DNA of 50,885 nucleotides, taken from contig JAJOHG010000184.1 of assembly GCA_021029095.1 (NCBI GenBank), positions 1 through 50,885 of the forward strand. Reading direction: 5' to 3'. A program made the translations under genes and the position numbers. The notes below the pieces were generated by a model. It was not told the origin of the DNA, did no database searches, and saw only the letters and a list, made by a program, of their open reading frames with translations. Below, piece by piece: positions 27,541 through 39,999 of this stretch; the stretch's first letter is position 1, and every line of letters begins with the position of its first letter. This DNA comes from Phellopilus nigrolimitatus (taxonomy: Eukaryota > Basidiomycota > Agaricomycetes > Hymenochaetales > Hymenochaetaceae).

Positions 27541-30220
27541 TCAGTCCTTTCTGTGAGGCATCGAAGGAGCGCCTCTCTTCGCATGATCGATGGCATTTCG
27601 ATGATACGTCCTCGGCTTTTTCTTCAGAGTCGCCGCCGAGGAACCGGTCATCTTCACATCAATGTTCTCGTCGTTGTATTCGGCTGAATTAGCGTCCTGC
27701 ACCTTTCTCGCTCCGCTCGTAGAGCCTGAGGGTAGCTTCACCCTGGCCTGCCGCTTCTTTTGCTTACTACCATGCATTTCAGACGTTCCTGCTCCGCGCT
27801 CGGCCGGACGCCCAACATCCTTAACCTGAGGACTGGGCTGCAGAGGTATCCTAGTACTGGCATTCGCAACTGCGGGACGAGGGCGAACGAGGGTGGCGGG
27901 CCTATTCTTGACCGGCCGACTTGTCACTGGGAGAGGCTCAAATGCAGGTTTGAGCCCACGATACGAAGGAGAGTCGATGGCCTCACTACTTGCACTGCCG
28001 ATGCTTGTCTCCTCCGGCACAGACGCGAGCTTTTTCTCGAGCAGACGAGTCAGCGGGATAGACCGGGGGTGGCGTCGGCCAGTGAGCGCATTTTCACGGC
28101 CAGCCTGATACTCTTCAATAGATGATCTGGGCGACGGATAAATGCTGTTGATAGAAGCGGGATAAATCTCGCGGTGGTGCATCTTGCTAGGATCCGAGAT
28201 GCCTGGCATAACCATCGTTGGAGGAGGGAGCGGTGCGGCTAAGATTCCTGATTGCTTTGTCGTTTGATAAGAAACCAAATCGTGTAGGTTAATGGGCATC
28301 TCAGGTTTGAGCGACGCGGAACTGGAATTAATGATGGACCGTGTTCGAAGGGGAGCAATGCAAGAATGGTTTGGTTTCTCTCGAACAGTCGGTATTACAC
28401 GTACTTGATTACGATTCAGAGACGCAAGTGCCTCTAAGTCTTTTTGCTGTAGAATGAGTTGACGAAGCTGTTCCGACAATTCCTCGAGGCTAACAGTTGG
28501 CGTGACGAGGTTCAAACCATGATTTTCGGACGTCCGTGAGTTCGTCGCGGGGATAGTTGCTGGAGCAGCCTCGACTATAATCGGAGTCATGGAAGACCAA
28601 AGAGGAGATGTCGAATCAGGTGGCGTAGGGAGAAAGCTTTGCGGAAGGCGTTTGTGTTGAGACACATCACGTTCAGAAACCCTAGTCAAACCTTGATATA
28701 CAGATTCGCGGACATGCGATGGAGAGTATATGTTGCTGTTCTGAAAAGAAGTCTCTTCAGGTTTGACAAATCCACGACGACGGCCAGCAGAGAATATCGG
28801 AGCCGAAGCATTGAGAACCGTGTCGTTCTTGGAATGACCACGGTCGCGGCTACCATTAAGGTGAAAAGCGTTGTAAATTAAACGATCTTGTTGTACCTCG
28901 AACAGGTTGCGTGCACATTGATCGTCGCGAGGCTCTGATAGGATCATTTCATTCGATAGATCTGAGAATGGAGGCTTAATAGATGTGTTTGTCGAAGTAC
29001 TTGAGTCCGGTCCATTATCGGTAACGTTGTTGTAATTCAGCCAAAATTCCTCAAGGCCTCTAGAAGGACAGTCGTAATTGTTGGTCCACTCCCCCAATGG
29101 CCGCCTCACGCGTGTTGACTGCGTGTCGAGACCACTCCCCTGAGTAAGAGGCTTTCTGATAGTCTTCGACGGGGACTGATGTAATGGGGCATGCACATGT
29201 GAATCATCGTCGATCGATTCCTGTTCCCGAAATGTACTGGTCTCTGGTACATGTCTCCTCGGGGGTGAGCGAGGAGCTCTTCTAATGGGGTCTGATAGGC
29301 GCATTTGGTTATCTTCAATGCTTACTGATGTCTGTCGGGAGCGATGGAAAACCGGAGCAGAACTACCGTCCTGAAGTCCCCAGATCAAGCCAGGTGCAGT
29401 CGAAGGCTCTTCAATAATCGTACCTTCCGCGCCTCTTTCGTGATATTCATAACTGTGGACTTTAGGAGTGAACGGAATAGCTTACGAGGGGCATCGCGCG
29501 TAAGGAAGCGACGCAGGACCATGCAGAGCAGGAATGGGTCGAGGTGGAGAGTTTGTCCACATAAGCCAGTCTGTAGTGATAATAGGTAGTAGAAAAAAGT
29601 TAATTTGATGATGCATACAAACCTTCATTGATATGCGCTTGCTTCCGAAGGAAATTGTCGGGAAGGTGGCATCTCTCTTCAATGATTTCGACGGACTCAG
29701 GTGTCGAAGGCGGAGAAGGAGTGTGAGGCAGATCTGGAGTGCGAGGAGAAACCTGAGTACAGGAGTACTCTTCAGCCGAAAAGCAAGGTGTCATGTTTAG
29801 CGTGCATTTGTCCGCGCAAGGATGATAAGGTAAGGCAGCTGGCATGGAGACATTTCGAGAGCTTGCGAGAACGGAGCGAGCGATCTGACCAGAAACAATA
29901 TCTTGACCAAGCTGTTCTGGGAAAGAGACTATCCTGCGCTGCAAATGTGCGTCCATAGGAGAGCCCGAGAAGTGGATTGGACGACTGAACGGAAGTTGGG
30001 CTTTTACACGGTTCACAGGCGTTTTCGGATAAATGCGCCTCGAGCAACGCGGTGTTTCGTTTTGCGTACTAGACAGTGACTTATCAGCGTAGGCGACGCA
30101 TTTGAGGCGGTTGTGCGCTGGAAGGATCTTGAAGTTGTACGAGTCGTCGCTCTGGACGTGGGTGGCACCGAGGGTTGGCGACGTTTGCACGCATGCATCA
30201 GCATAATCCGCATCCATCAT
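27541..30220 (-). CDS. fungal protein of unknown function, largely disordered
   Basis: Three exons join in frame: 30220-29623, 29570-29486 and 29452-27541, giving about 860 residues. Nothing is recognised. The text is Ser/Pro/Arg/Thr-rich and low in hydrophobic clusters. It includes TPDLPHTPSPPSTPESVEII, a short possible coiled coil (LEELSEQLRQLILQQKDLEA, about 28430-28490), and a basic C-terminus (KKRQARVKLPSG, LKKKPRTYHRN). Such composition suits a nuclear or scaffold protein, but that is only inference. The start Met at 30220 (MMDADYADAC) is chosen over an upstream in-frame codon because the upstream text is Arg-rich and unlike the rest. Confidence 0.7.
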
Positions 30221-30620
30221 CGTACAAGCAACGTTCTGCGATGCTAACGCAAAGAATTTGCGTCGGCAACAGCGACCACGACGTCGCGCTCGATGGTGGA
30301 CGTTCAAGACAAAAGTCTAGAGACGGCCGACGATCGCAGTTTACAGTATCTATATTCCCACAGTAAGCGCTTCTATGCTCCCTTTTGTGAGTCCATCTTT
30401 CTGTTAAAAGACGTCTTTAAAAATGCCTGTTCTCTTACGAGTCTATGACCAGTTTGTGATAGCTTCTGACAGCGAGATACTTGATTTGAGCCGAATGCTA
30501 AGATATATCTACCTAGCCGCATCTTTCGCCCATGGGCGCTGAATTATGCCGCGCATGCCGACTTATAAGTAAGTGAACTGGCTTGCATTCCGCAGCGCAT
30601 CTCTTGCTTCTTCAACCAAC
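30221..30620. other. divergent promoter region, no gene
   Basis: This 400-bp spacer separates the divergent starts at 30220 (minus) and 30621 (plus). No motif was recognised. Confidence 0.5.
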
Positions 30621-31568
30621 ATGGTCACCGAGCATAACCATACAAGCTTTCCTGAAGATATCCTTAGACTCATCGCCGAAGAATGCTTGCTTTCCTCTCA
30701 GCCTAACGCGTTCCGTTTCTTTCTTGTTTCATCCTATACTAAAGCATGGGCCGAGCCTCACATATATTCCAAAGTCGTCTTGCGAACTCCTAAACAAATC
30801 ACCTCCTTCATTTCCGCCTTGAACGGTGAATCACCCACCTCATTGCCTGCACAGCATGTCAGAGTCATCTGGCTCCTCTGCGCCGACTCCTCCGAAAACG
30901 GAGGCCTTCGCGATGTTCCCGAAAAATGTCCCAATTTAATACACTTTGCCTATGACGGACCAGATGCTCCATTCGACGTCCCTTATGTCGAAGCCACGAA
31001 CGCAGCGGAGTCCCCTCGACTTTCACGGCTGGCGATATGTTCGCCTAAGCAAGTCGCAGTGCAGCAGGGTCACATGCCGATACCGTTCCAACACCTAACA
31101 CATCTCCATTTTATCTGTCCAAGCAGCGGTGCTTATGACGAACTTGTTTTTAAACGTGTAGGCCAGCTGACCTCACTCTCATATCTTCTCATTGAAATCA
31201 CTTCTCCATCTGCCATGTATTGGCCCCCTTCAAGCGCTCCGATTTTCCCTTCTCACACTGCTCAGATCAGCCTCTACAACCAAAGACAGAGTCTTCGAGA
31301 CCTTTTCTCTCGCATACCAACATTACGCTCGGTGATCGTAAAATCGGACTTTCCTGTGATGGGGCGGAGCAGGATGATACGAAGCGTTTTCGAAGGAGAG
31401 CCTCGTATAATCCTAAAGCTCAGGGAAACAATCGAATCAGATGAGGCGTATCTAGAGGGACCGCCGTCTTATGTTCTACCTGAGGACCAGGTTACTGCTT
31501 GGCATGATCGTTTACTCTGCTCATTGGAGGAAGCAGATGAGATGTGGAGCAGGGAAGATACTATTTAG
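30621..31568 (+). CDS. F-box-like protein, copy 1
   Basis: The intronless frame starts MVTEHNHTSFPEDILRLIAE and runs about 315 residues. The N-terminus (PEDILRLIAEEC, FFLVSSYTKAWAEPHIY) is an F-box-like helix set as found in large Agaricomycete families that recruit targets to SCF ubiquitin ligases. The middle carries leucine-rich-like text (CPNLIHFAYDG, LSRLAICSP, LTHLHFICP, LTSLSYLLIEITS). It is clearly paralogous to 43077-43994. The Met at 30621 has AACATGG context. An upstream in-frame Met at 30573 is less likely. Its substrate is unknown. Confidence 0.75.
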   Translation: MVTEHNHTSFPEDILRLIAEECLLSSQPNAFRFFLVSSYTKAWAEPHIYSKVVLRTPKQITSFISALNGESPTSLPAQHVRVIWLLCADSSENGGLRDVPEKCPNLIHFAYDGPDAPFDVPYVEATNAAESPRLSRLAICSPKQVAVQQGHMPIPFQHLTHLHFICPSSGAYDELVFKRVGQLTSLSYLLIEITSPSAMYWPPSSAPIFPSHTAQISLYNQRQSLRDLFSRIPTLRSVIVKSDFPVMGRSRMIRSVFEGEPRIILKLRETIESDEAYLEGPPSYVLPEDQVTAWHDRLLCSLEEADEMWSREDTI

Positions 31569-32359
31569 ATTTTGAATGTAAGCACTCTAGCTCTAAACTT
31601 GCGTTGAAGATTATAATCAACACCAGTCACTCAGTGGACCTTGGTTTGGAAATCGAATTTTTAGCGCTGGAACTTGGAAATGCCGGACATTTTGGATCAG
31701 ATTGTTACAACATAGGAATTATGTCGCATGTGCGCGGAGCCAAGGAAAAAATGCACGTATCAACAGGTATCAATCAAGTAGCAACGATTTTTCTGACTTA
31801 TACATTTTAGAATGTACTACGTTGTGTTCTATAGAAGCAGGCATGGAACCTATGTATAACTAGTAGTAATCCCTCCGGAACCTCCGAGGGTTTTCTTGCG
31901 GAAAAGTCCTAACCTCAGCCACAATGACTCGATGCTGGACGGCACCAAAACCCAGGCCGAAGTTTCCACCAAATACCGGTGCTGACAATGGCTTGGGACT
32001 CGTGTATGACAAAACTTGCTGTAAAATCGAACCAGAAGAACGAGCTGGACGCCTGAGAACAGCGGTTTATTATTATCAATGCTAAGACAGAGCAAGCATA
32101 GCGATAACGGCGAGTTTATTTTATTTTATTTTTAAGAAAAAGTTCAGAGATGTCCGCATCGTCATACTAGTAAGAACACAAATTCAATGGCCATGGATTG
32201 GTTAAGTGGAAAATCGTGATAGGTAACTTGGAACTTCTTACCTCTGTTTAGTTTATCAATGCACTCATTCTTTGCGCTTAAACAGATAATGACCGACTCC
32301 CCACCTGGAAAACATAAATGTAAGATACGATTTGGCCATGGAACTGTGTGACACTACGC
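31569..32359. other. intergenic stretch, no gene seen
   Basis: Short open frames only, and no similarity recognised. An AT-rich TTTATTTTATTTT stretch lies near 32115. Confidence 0.5.
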
Positions 32360-33969
32360 TCACTCCTCGCCTCCGTTTAATCCGAAAAACTCCGCACATG
32401 CAATGTAAAACACCCTGAACCTGAAGAGTCATTGTTTACAGAATCAGTACGTGGGTAACGAAGAACGTTATTATTAGTACCTATAGAAAGCCTTCCTGCC
32501 TTCCACACCAGGGAGGTCGCTCGCTTCTGCATCGCGCGTAAGTTCTGCAAGTCCTTCTTTCGCATTACGGTCCTGTAGAAGTAGCCAGTCTTCCAACGTG
32601 CGTGCATAGTGCCGCCCGTTAAGGAACCAGCTGCGCACGAGCGTCACGTCAGACTGGAAATACAACTGAGACAGGAGATGATCATGAATCAGTATTTATT
32701 AATGTAATCGGTTTGAGGGGGAAAAAATAGACGAACAAATAGATCGTGCGAAGGCATCGTCCCGCCCGAAAAGAACGTCTTCGCCATCCAACCATCATTC
32801 TCCTCGAAATGGTATGGCGTCGTTTTGTGACAAAATATGTGCACAAATAGCAGAGATTCTACATCACTATCTTCGGATTTCGGGCGCAGCCACGTTGAAA
32901 CTTTTCGCAGGAGAGCCTCGTAATTCTTCATATGCTCAAACATCTTCGGAAGAAACCCGCCGTCAGACGTACAGCAATTCATTGGTGAAATTCGTAGCTT
33001 GCCTCAATAGAAAGGATGCGGTCGAACCTGAAAAACCCCTTTCACTCAGGCCGATACAATGGATTTCTTTTAAAAAAACCTACGTTCTTCCATCTGTGAA
33101 GTCAAAGACATTGACGTCCGCTGTAATAATCTGGACTGGGGGAACAGATGAAATTTCTCATATCGAATGACGCGAAAACATACCTCCACATTATCCAGTC
33201 CCTTTTCCTTAGCGACACCGAGTATATGAGCCTTCTGTGTACTCGAGTTGGACAGGCCTACAATGCGAGAGTGCGGAAATTTCTTTTCGGAGTCAGTTAT
33301 CATAGGATAGGAGAAAGTGTAAATTTGCATTGCGTCTCACCTGTGCGAGATATAAAGACAAGCTCCCCCAGCCTGTCAGAAAAATTGTTCAATTCAATTG
33401 TTGTGCCATCAAGATGTAAATGATATTACCGCAGCCTAAATCGAGCATATCTTGTCCATCTTTGAGCTGCGCCTTTTTACAGTAACTTTCCAGCATGAGC
33501 ACCTCCGCCTCTTCAAGCGTCTCTTTTCCCGTCGGGTATAGGCAGGACGAGTACTTCGCGTATGGGCCAAGGCACGAGAGGATGAACTTTGTAGGCACCT
33601 GCGACAACGGAGAAGTCCACAAATTAATTCGAGGGGTGTGCTAGAGGTTGAAATACTTGAACTCACCTCGTAATGCTGCTCATTCGCCTTCGCCGTCTCC
33701 TCCGCGATCGCGCCGCGCGCTCGCACGTCTGCAACGAAGTCCATCTTCGCTGCGTGGTTCGCTGCGAGCGAACCGTGGTCGATCTCGCGCAGGCGCTGCC
33801 GACAGAGCGCGCGCACAGCGGGGCGCAGCACAAAATCTGGGATGAGACCCTGCCGCCGCCGTTAGCCAGCGTACTCATCCGAGTTCGTGACGAAGCCGTC
33901 GCTAGTACGGCACTAATAACGTACCTTATCAAGGAGGTCATATCCAAATTGCTCGATCATCCCCGTCAT
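32360..33969 (-). CDS. cyclopropane-fatty-acid-synthase-like SAM methyltransferase
   Basis: About nine short exons join on the minus strand from MTGMIEQFGYDLLDK (33969) to the stop at 32360. Landmarks: PDFVLRPAVRALCRQRLREI, NEQHYE, VPTKFILSCLGPYAKYSSCL, the SAM-binding LDLGCGWGSLSLYLA, RIVGLSNSSTQKAHI, ADVNVFDF, FDRILSIEMFEHMKNYEALL, HKTTPYHFEENDGWMAKTFF, SGGTMPSHDLF and GRHYARTLEDWL. This is the CFA-synthase/mycolic-acid-methyltransferase fold family. Fungal members transfer a methyl group from SAM to a lipid or small molecule not yet defined. The intron between LSIE and MFEHM starts with GC rather than GT. All expected motifs are present, so it is likely functional. Confidence 0.85.
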
Positions 33970-34824
33970 GGTTGTGGTCCTTGCTTAACTTCCCTTGCGA
34001 AGTTCGTCGGCGACAACGCGTCGGAGCAACATCGCGACACGCGTTGCGACGTTGTCAACAGTCAGTGACAAGCGCCCGGTGCACGACGATCAACAAGATC
34101 GGCGATCAAAAAGGTTTCTAGCAATCTCGCATACGCTAGAGGGCTCTCTTCTGTGGATGCTTGAAGTATACGTTTAAAGACTTTTTCGAGCTTCAGGAGA
34201 AGAGGTTTGAGTCTGTCAGGCATGGCTCAATGATCAGATCCTAGCTTTGGAGCCATGGGAAAGGTAGTGTGAATAATTGCGGCAGCAGAGCTGCGAATAA
34301 GAACAACAGATTCAAAAGCATCCCAATTCACGAAAGAAAACAAATACATGTATAACAGTAAATATTCTAAACAACAACCTTGGCGAGTTGGTGAGAATGA
34401 TAGTTTTATCACCAATCTAAATGTGAATAGAGTTAAGAGTCAATAAATGTTGTCACAACCAAGGGGAAATGAAAAGTTTCTAGAAAAGATGCAAGAGAAA
34501 TTTTGGTGAATATGTGTGTGTGCGTTGGGGGGGATAATAAAATATGAAGAATCACGGTAATGCAATAAAGCAGCCTACTGATACATTGCCAGCGACGTCA
34601 TAGCCTGGAGAAGACACTCGGTAGGGTACACGCAGCGTCTGAAGAAGTGGAAGATAAAAGCAGAACGTGCGTCTCTCGCGGACAACGATAACAGTTGGGT
34701 GTGGGAGTCGACAGTATTAGAAGCGCGATAACGGGTCTGGCATGTGTGATTCGAAGGTGAGGATCACGAGGAAGCCGCGCAATACGGAATGGAGCACGAT
34801 CAACGGAGTGAAGGTCGTGTTACT
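33970..34824. other. intergenic stretch, no gene seen
   Basis: This lies upstream of the methyltransferase and downstream of the small membrane protein. Nothing was recognised beyond AT-rich sequence and a GTGTGTGTGCG run near 34514. Confidence 0.5.
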
Positions 34825-35543
34825 TCATCGTAACCGCTTCCCCCTAAACTGCAGAGCCGCTTTCCCGCCACGCACTGTGCGACCTCTCGAAGACTGCGGG
34901 TCCGTCTTCACTTCGGCGCTATCGCTTCCCCGGCGCTTTCGCACTGGGATTGCGCTAAGCGACACGCCAAATGCGCGCTCCTCCTTTGCGACCACATTCC
35001 CACCGAACAGCGAGCCCTGCGGCCCAATAGTGCTGCGTAGGCGCTCCCGCAGACAATTCACACCGGACGTTTTGAGAGGTCGTGGCTGTGCCTTCGCGTC
35101 TGCGTTTGCTCTTGCATCCACGCTCTCGCCCCCGGTCTCGACAGGCCCCGCATCGGTCGGGCAAGCGAAGAGCGTCTCCTTCAAGCGTGCCCAGTGATCC
35201 GCGACACCGAGCGCGGGGGTCTCAGGTGTCCAGTTCGACGCGGCTTCCGGGTGCGAGACATTGTGGGCGAGTACGGGGGTGCCGTCGGGCGAGTACGAAA
35301 CGTACGGCTCAGTATAGCCTGCGCCGGAGAGTGCGCTCAGAAACAAGAAGAGCGCGCTATAAAAATATCAATTAGCAAGCACACACTGCAAATAGACAGA
35401 AGTGCCCACCTCACGAACGCAACGAGCAGAGGCAAATTTGCACGTTTGAGACGGAGGAAAAGTACATGCAGAGCACGGCCCGCGCCGCGCACAGCGGAGT
35501 TGCAGATGTGCCGACTGAGAACAGCGGCGGACAAGACGGCCAT
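34825..35543 (-). CDS. small single-pass membrane protein of unknown function
   Basis: Two exons, 35543-35410 and 35356-34825, give about 220 residues. The N-terminal part has a hydrophobic segment formed across the junction (LPLLVAFVSALFLFLSALSG). The rest is hydrophilic and Arg/Pro/Ser-rich (PVLAHNVSHPEA, ADHWARLKETLFACP, basic C-terminus FRGKRLR). No known domain was recognised. The topology suggests a membrane-anchored protein with a long soluble tail. The exon join is supported by frame and by GT-AG ends. Confidence 0.6.
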
Positions 35544-35699
35544 GCTCGCAGAGAGCGGGAGCGTCGACGACGACGGGGATGAAGATGGTAGGTAAAAAAC
35601 AGGGATGACGATTTTGTTCTTACATGTGGATCTACATTCCAGTGCAGCACAGTTCCGCCCTTATCGCCTCTTGTGATATGTTCGGCAAACAGAGATGTA

Positions 35700-35968
35700 C
35701 AGGTGGGTCGAGAAAGTGTTGCATCCTGCCTTATATGGAAATATACCTATGGAAATTAACCAACATGTCGAGTTGAGTCGAATATGTCTGTATTCTCATT
35801 ATCTGTATGTACAGCAAAGGTTTTTACAGATTTATGTGGCATTTCTACATTTTGAATGGTCATTTTCCATGAAGTTGAACTGCGAGGCGGCACATTGGTT
35901 GGTTCCCGCAGGCGGATGGGAATTGAGCTCCATATAAGGCAGGATGCAACACTTTCTGGATCCACCTG
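35700..35968. mobile_element. TA-flanked MITE 2 (269 bp)
   Basis: The inverted ends are about 40 bp with few mismatches, beginning CAGGTGGGTCGAGAAAGTGT on the left and CAGGTGGATCCAGAAAGTGT (reverse strand) on the right, flanked by TA at 35698-35699 and 35969-35970. The outermost bases resemble those of MITE 1 (CAGATGGGTCAGAAAAGT), so both may answer to related Tc1/mariner transposases. Confidence 0.85.
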
Positions 35969-36102
35969 TAGCACGCGCTAGCGGATGATGTGTATGTCCC
36001 TCTACTTACATAACCTGTAAATGGAATGAATAAAACACCTTTTTCCCCAGATCTTCGTTTCGGATTTACAATTGCATGGTTGCCAGAAATTATAGCGTTG
36101 TA

Positions 36103-36678
36103 CAGTAGAACCTCCCATATTGCATCTCTCTCATAGTGCATAACCTCCCATTATGCATAGATCCAGGTTTCCACCGGGTCGGTAGATAGAAAATCCCTAT
36201 ATGATAACGCATAAAATTATATATGCATAATGCATAGCCAATTTGAGTAAATTAAATACGGATATGCAATATGCGAGGTCGGCTGCCATCGGGTTGTGAC
36301 ATTTTCACTGATTATTTTCTCCTTTTCTTCCACATTTTTCCACCTATCAACGCTATCAAGGACTCGACACGCTCTCAATGCTCATTCCGTAGGCCTCCCT
36401 GTCCTTCTGGAGAAGCCTACACCATTCAGCCATATCCGCCAACTCAGAATGAAGCTGCAAGCAGCACAAATAAATAGCACTGTACAGCTCAATATCACAC
36501 AGTTTTTTTTTTTCAGCTTACGGGATGTTATAGCAACCATATAATTATAATTATAGCTTATCCTCTCATTTAATAGTTTTCATTACCTAATAAGTCAAGT
36601 TTCTCGTATTGCATAACCTCCAGATAAGCATAGGCCGACCCTTCCACCGACCTCTATGCAATATGGGAGGTTCTACTG
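36103..36678. mobile_element. TA-flanked MITE 3, pogo/Tigger-like ends (576 bp)
   Basis: The ends are inverted repeats CAGTAGAACCTCCCATATTG (left) and its complement (right), flanked by TA at 36101-36102 and 36679-36680. CAGTAGAACCTC is the kind of end seen in pogo/Tigger elements. Imperfect subterminal copies of TGCATAACCTCC occur inside both ends. There is no intact transposase. Confidence 0.85.
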
Positions 36679-36896
36679 TAGTTCTCGCAGATTCTCGATA
36701 CGAGTCGGATATCTTGTAGTAGTACGTTCCTGACTTCCTGCAGTTGCCAAGGGTTCCTGGTTTCACTATACGGCCATTTCCGCCAACCGTGATCATCATC
36801 GGCTGCTTCCTTTTTATATACTTCAAGAGATACATCTTTGCTCTGATATTCAACTTACAATAAACCATACCCAAAATTCTTCCACGTTATATTAGA

Positions 36897-38376
36897 TCAC
36901 ACAATCGCACTCAGGTCAATATTCCCGCGTTCGTCGCGAACCGCGACACCTTTCTCGGTGACGATCGCAGTGATGAGCTTTGCGGGTGTGACATCGAAGC
37001 TCGGGTTATACACGTTCGATGCAGCGAGGCCGGGTGGAGTCAGCATCACGGTCGTTTGTCGCGGCGTCTCCTCGGGCGGATACACTGCGCCACGCACGAG
37101 ACATGCTTCGATCCACGGTCGCTGCTCGATCGGGATGCTTTCAAGGAAGTGCGGAGTAAGAGGGGAGGAAGAAGACGGGTTGAGCCGAAGTGAGCTGGCT
37201 TACCGAGAGCCGTCTGGGATCTCAAGATCGACAGTGCTGATTGGTGCTACGACGACGAATGGGATTTTGTGAAATGCCGCGAGTACAGCAGCATTGTATG
37301 TCCCAATCTGTTAAGTTGTCAAAAGGCTTCTCCATCTCTCAAGAAAAGTAAACTCACTTTATTAGCGGTGTCTCCGTTCTTCGCTATGCGATCAGCCCCA
37401 ACAACTGTAATGGTATCAGAAAGTGAACATGTTTAGAAATCATAGATATTTACCAACTCCGTGTATTTTATGGTGCTGGAATAATGACCCAACCATGGTA
37501 TCGCAAATCATGACAGAAGGGGCTTTCAGTGACTGCAACTCGAAAGCAGTTAATCTGCAAGCAGATAATTTAACATTATTGTTGGAATAAGCTGGATGGA
37601 AACGACTGACCGAGAACCTTGGTGATAAGGAGCAGTCTGTGTGTAATATGCTTTCCCTAGCTGCCCGGTCTCAAATAGGCGGGTAATCAGACCTAATGCC
37701 GTTCCATAGCCCTAGAAATATCATGTCAAGCTGACGACAAGAAAAAGAAACATTAGATATACTTACTGAAGTCGCCAGTGACCCCGTATTACACACAGTG
37801 AGCACGTTCAGTGCATTTGCCTCCTCCCCCGCGTCCTTCGTTGTCTTCACAAGCCACTCCGCACCGTGCTTTGCCATCTCCTTGTTCCGTCCAACATCTT
37901 CATTTGCGACAGCGCGTCCCTCCTCAATGAGTGCCCGCGCAATTGTATGAGCGTCTTTCCCGGCCTGCACGCCTGTGGTGAGTACATTGGCCAGCCGTCG
38001 TGTCGCTGCGCCGAGGTTGACCGCAGTAGGGCGCGCGGTATAGAGAAAATCTAGCTGTGGCTGAACATGGTCTTGAAGGGCCTCAGGTGAAGCTAGGAAT
38101 GTGGGTGCCGGGGAGGCAGAGAAGGCGCGGGAGAGGGATGAGGAGAGAGAAAGCGCGGCTAGGGAGGCGATGGCTGGGGCGCCGCGAATCTACAGAGACG
38201 AGTTAGTCTGTAAGCATAAGGTCAAAGACGCAGCATACCTTCATCGTCTTGATGGCATCGTGTGCATCCTCGATCGAGTTGATTGGGACAAATTCTATAA
38301 CATGCGGGAGGAGCAACTGGTTCACGATCTCGATGTCGTCGCCGCTCGTTCGAATAGAAAGCGGTAGAGTCGCCAT
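36897..38376 (-). CDS. MRI1: methylthioribose-1-phosphate isomerase
   Basis: The enzyme isomerises methylthioribose-1-phosphate to methylthioribulose-1-phosphate in methionine salvage. Seven exons join from [20 protein letters not shown] (38376) to TGA at 36897. Family landmarks: [29 protein letters not shown], the catalytic Cys in [39 protein letters not shown], the catalytic Asp in [38 protein letters not shown] and the C-terminal [20 protein letters not shown]. Length and residues fit a working enzyme. It diverges from RNH202 across a 255-bp shared promoter region. Confidence 0.93.
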
Positions 38377-38631
38377 TTCCTGAGATACGCTTCACCACAA
38401 GATAAGATCTGGAAAGTTTGAATACAACGTCTTCGAAGGCGAGGACAGCGAGAGTGAAGGGAACGACGAGGTAGGCTTGAGGTTGGTCATTTAGAAGAGA
38501 AATTTCGTGATCGACGAGAGTCTATGCGCCTACCTCTTTAGGATTAAAATGCTTACTAAATTAGTTCACTCGACCAAATAACGCGTCGCGTCGCGGCCGC
38601 TTGCTGTTCAAACGACCACGTACAACGAAAG
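38377..38631. promoter_or_regulatory. shared divergent promoter of MRI1 and RNH202
   Basis: The two ATGs face away from each other with 255 bp between. No specific motif was recognised. Confidence 0.5.
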
Positions 38632-39999
38632 ATGGCCACCCACATCGGTGTTCTTCCTTTGGGTATGCATTTAAACCTCCTGGAAGACAGTTTAACTAAT
38701 CCTGTCCTTTTAGATGTACTCGAATCCTTGACCATCCAACTAGACGAAAAACTTGGCACGGACGGACAAGCAGCGTCAAGCTCTGTTTTTTTAAGGCTTC
38801 CACATCCCCGAACAGGTCTTCCTAACATCTTAGCCTTTAATCGGAAAGTAAAGCTGACGCATTGCTTAAGGTGTTACGTCGCTGTTCTTGCCCACAAGAT
38901 CAGCAAGCTCCGGAGCATCTTCGATCCTCGAAATACAGAATGTGGCCCCGAACGCGAACAGGAGCTGGTTCAACGGTGGAAATGTGATCTCTGGTACGTG
39001 TACATATCTGCTCTGTGATAGTCATGACTGATGATCAAATGTCAGATGGTAATCTACTGTTGATGACACCGGTCGACCCAGCATTCTTGCTCCTACCGTT
39101 TTTGAAGGCTGCATCTCCGGTACGTATGTGTCTTAACTCTCAGACCAGTCCCACACTGATTGTTAGAGCAGCAGGATGGCTCAGCTGGAAAATTTCGAAC
39201 ACTTGACGACATTTTCGAAGAAGCAGCCGCAAAACTATCGGAGTCCAACAAGGGTATAACCGATGCTTCGGAGGGCGTATCTACAAGCGATATCGTAGAA
39301 ATGGGCGGACTGCCGTGTATCCAGGATGCGATGAGACGCATATGTGAATCAAAAGGTGTGCAACGTGACTATTCCCTGTATATTATGACCGACCCTTCCG
39401 TAAAACCATCAGACATCGCATCCGACCTTGTTGTGTACCGATACTCGCAGCCTAAATTCCTTGATTATCTGTTGAAGAAAGCGACGCGCCTCGGCCAGAG
39501 CGATATCATCGACAAGTCACGTACCCTTGAACGCGAGCTAGCGAAGGATGGACTTATGGACGATGGGAAGGAGGAGCTCCTGCAGTGTGCGCAAATAGTC
39601 TATGTCCTCTGACTTTTTTAGGTCCTGACATTTTCCTTTGCTAGCTGGACGCCTTAAACTAAGCTGTGACCTTGTGTCTCAATACGTTTCACCAGAGATA
39701 CACCAAGAGCTTCTCGGAAAGTTTGAGTGAGTCTTCTAACGAGGGTGAAAATATTGACTAACGCCTTCGGTAGCTTCACTGCACTCACTGCTCATGTTGA
39801 CGTGCTTGAGGCTGCGGCGTCCATACACGAAACGACGACTCCTGCAAACAAAACGCAAAAAACTCAAGGCGAAGATCAGGACGGAAAAAAGCGGAAGGCG
39901 GCTGTTCAAGCATCGAAAGGCGTCGAAAAGCTAAAAAAGGCGAATACCAAGGGTATGGCGAAGCTCTCATCCTTTTTCCAGAAGACACCTAAAACCTGA
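38632..39999 (+). CDS. RNH202: ribonuclease H2 subunit B
   Basis: This is a non-catalytic subunit of the nuclear RNase H2 complex, which removes ribonucleotides from DNA and RNA-DNA hybrids. Seven exons join in frame: 38632-38662, 38714-38815, 38871-38993, 39046-39119, 39169-39586, 39645-39726 and 39774-39999. Landmarks are MATHIGVLPLD, FLRLPHPRTGVTSLFLPT, SSILEIQNVAPNANRSWF, NLLLMTPVDPAFLLLPFL, the segment RTLDDIFEEA, VYRYSQPKFLDYLLKKATRL, ELAKDGLMDD, CDLVSQYVSPEIHQELLGKF and a C-terminal GMAKLSSFFQKTPKT, which looks like a PCNA-binding (PIP-like) box, QxxxFF-type in other fungi. Identity is firm. Confidence 0.88.

Noticed and set aside
27150..27596. 148-codon minus-strand hydrophobic frame
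   Set aside because: It overlaps the end of the well-supported gene on the same strand and is made of the direct repeats; no similarity was seen.
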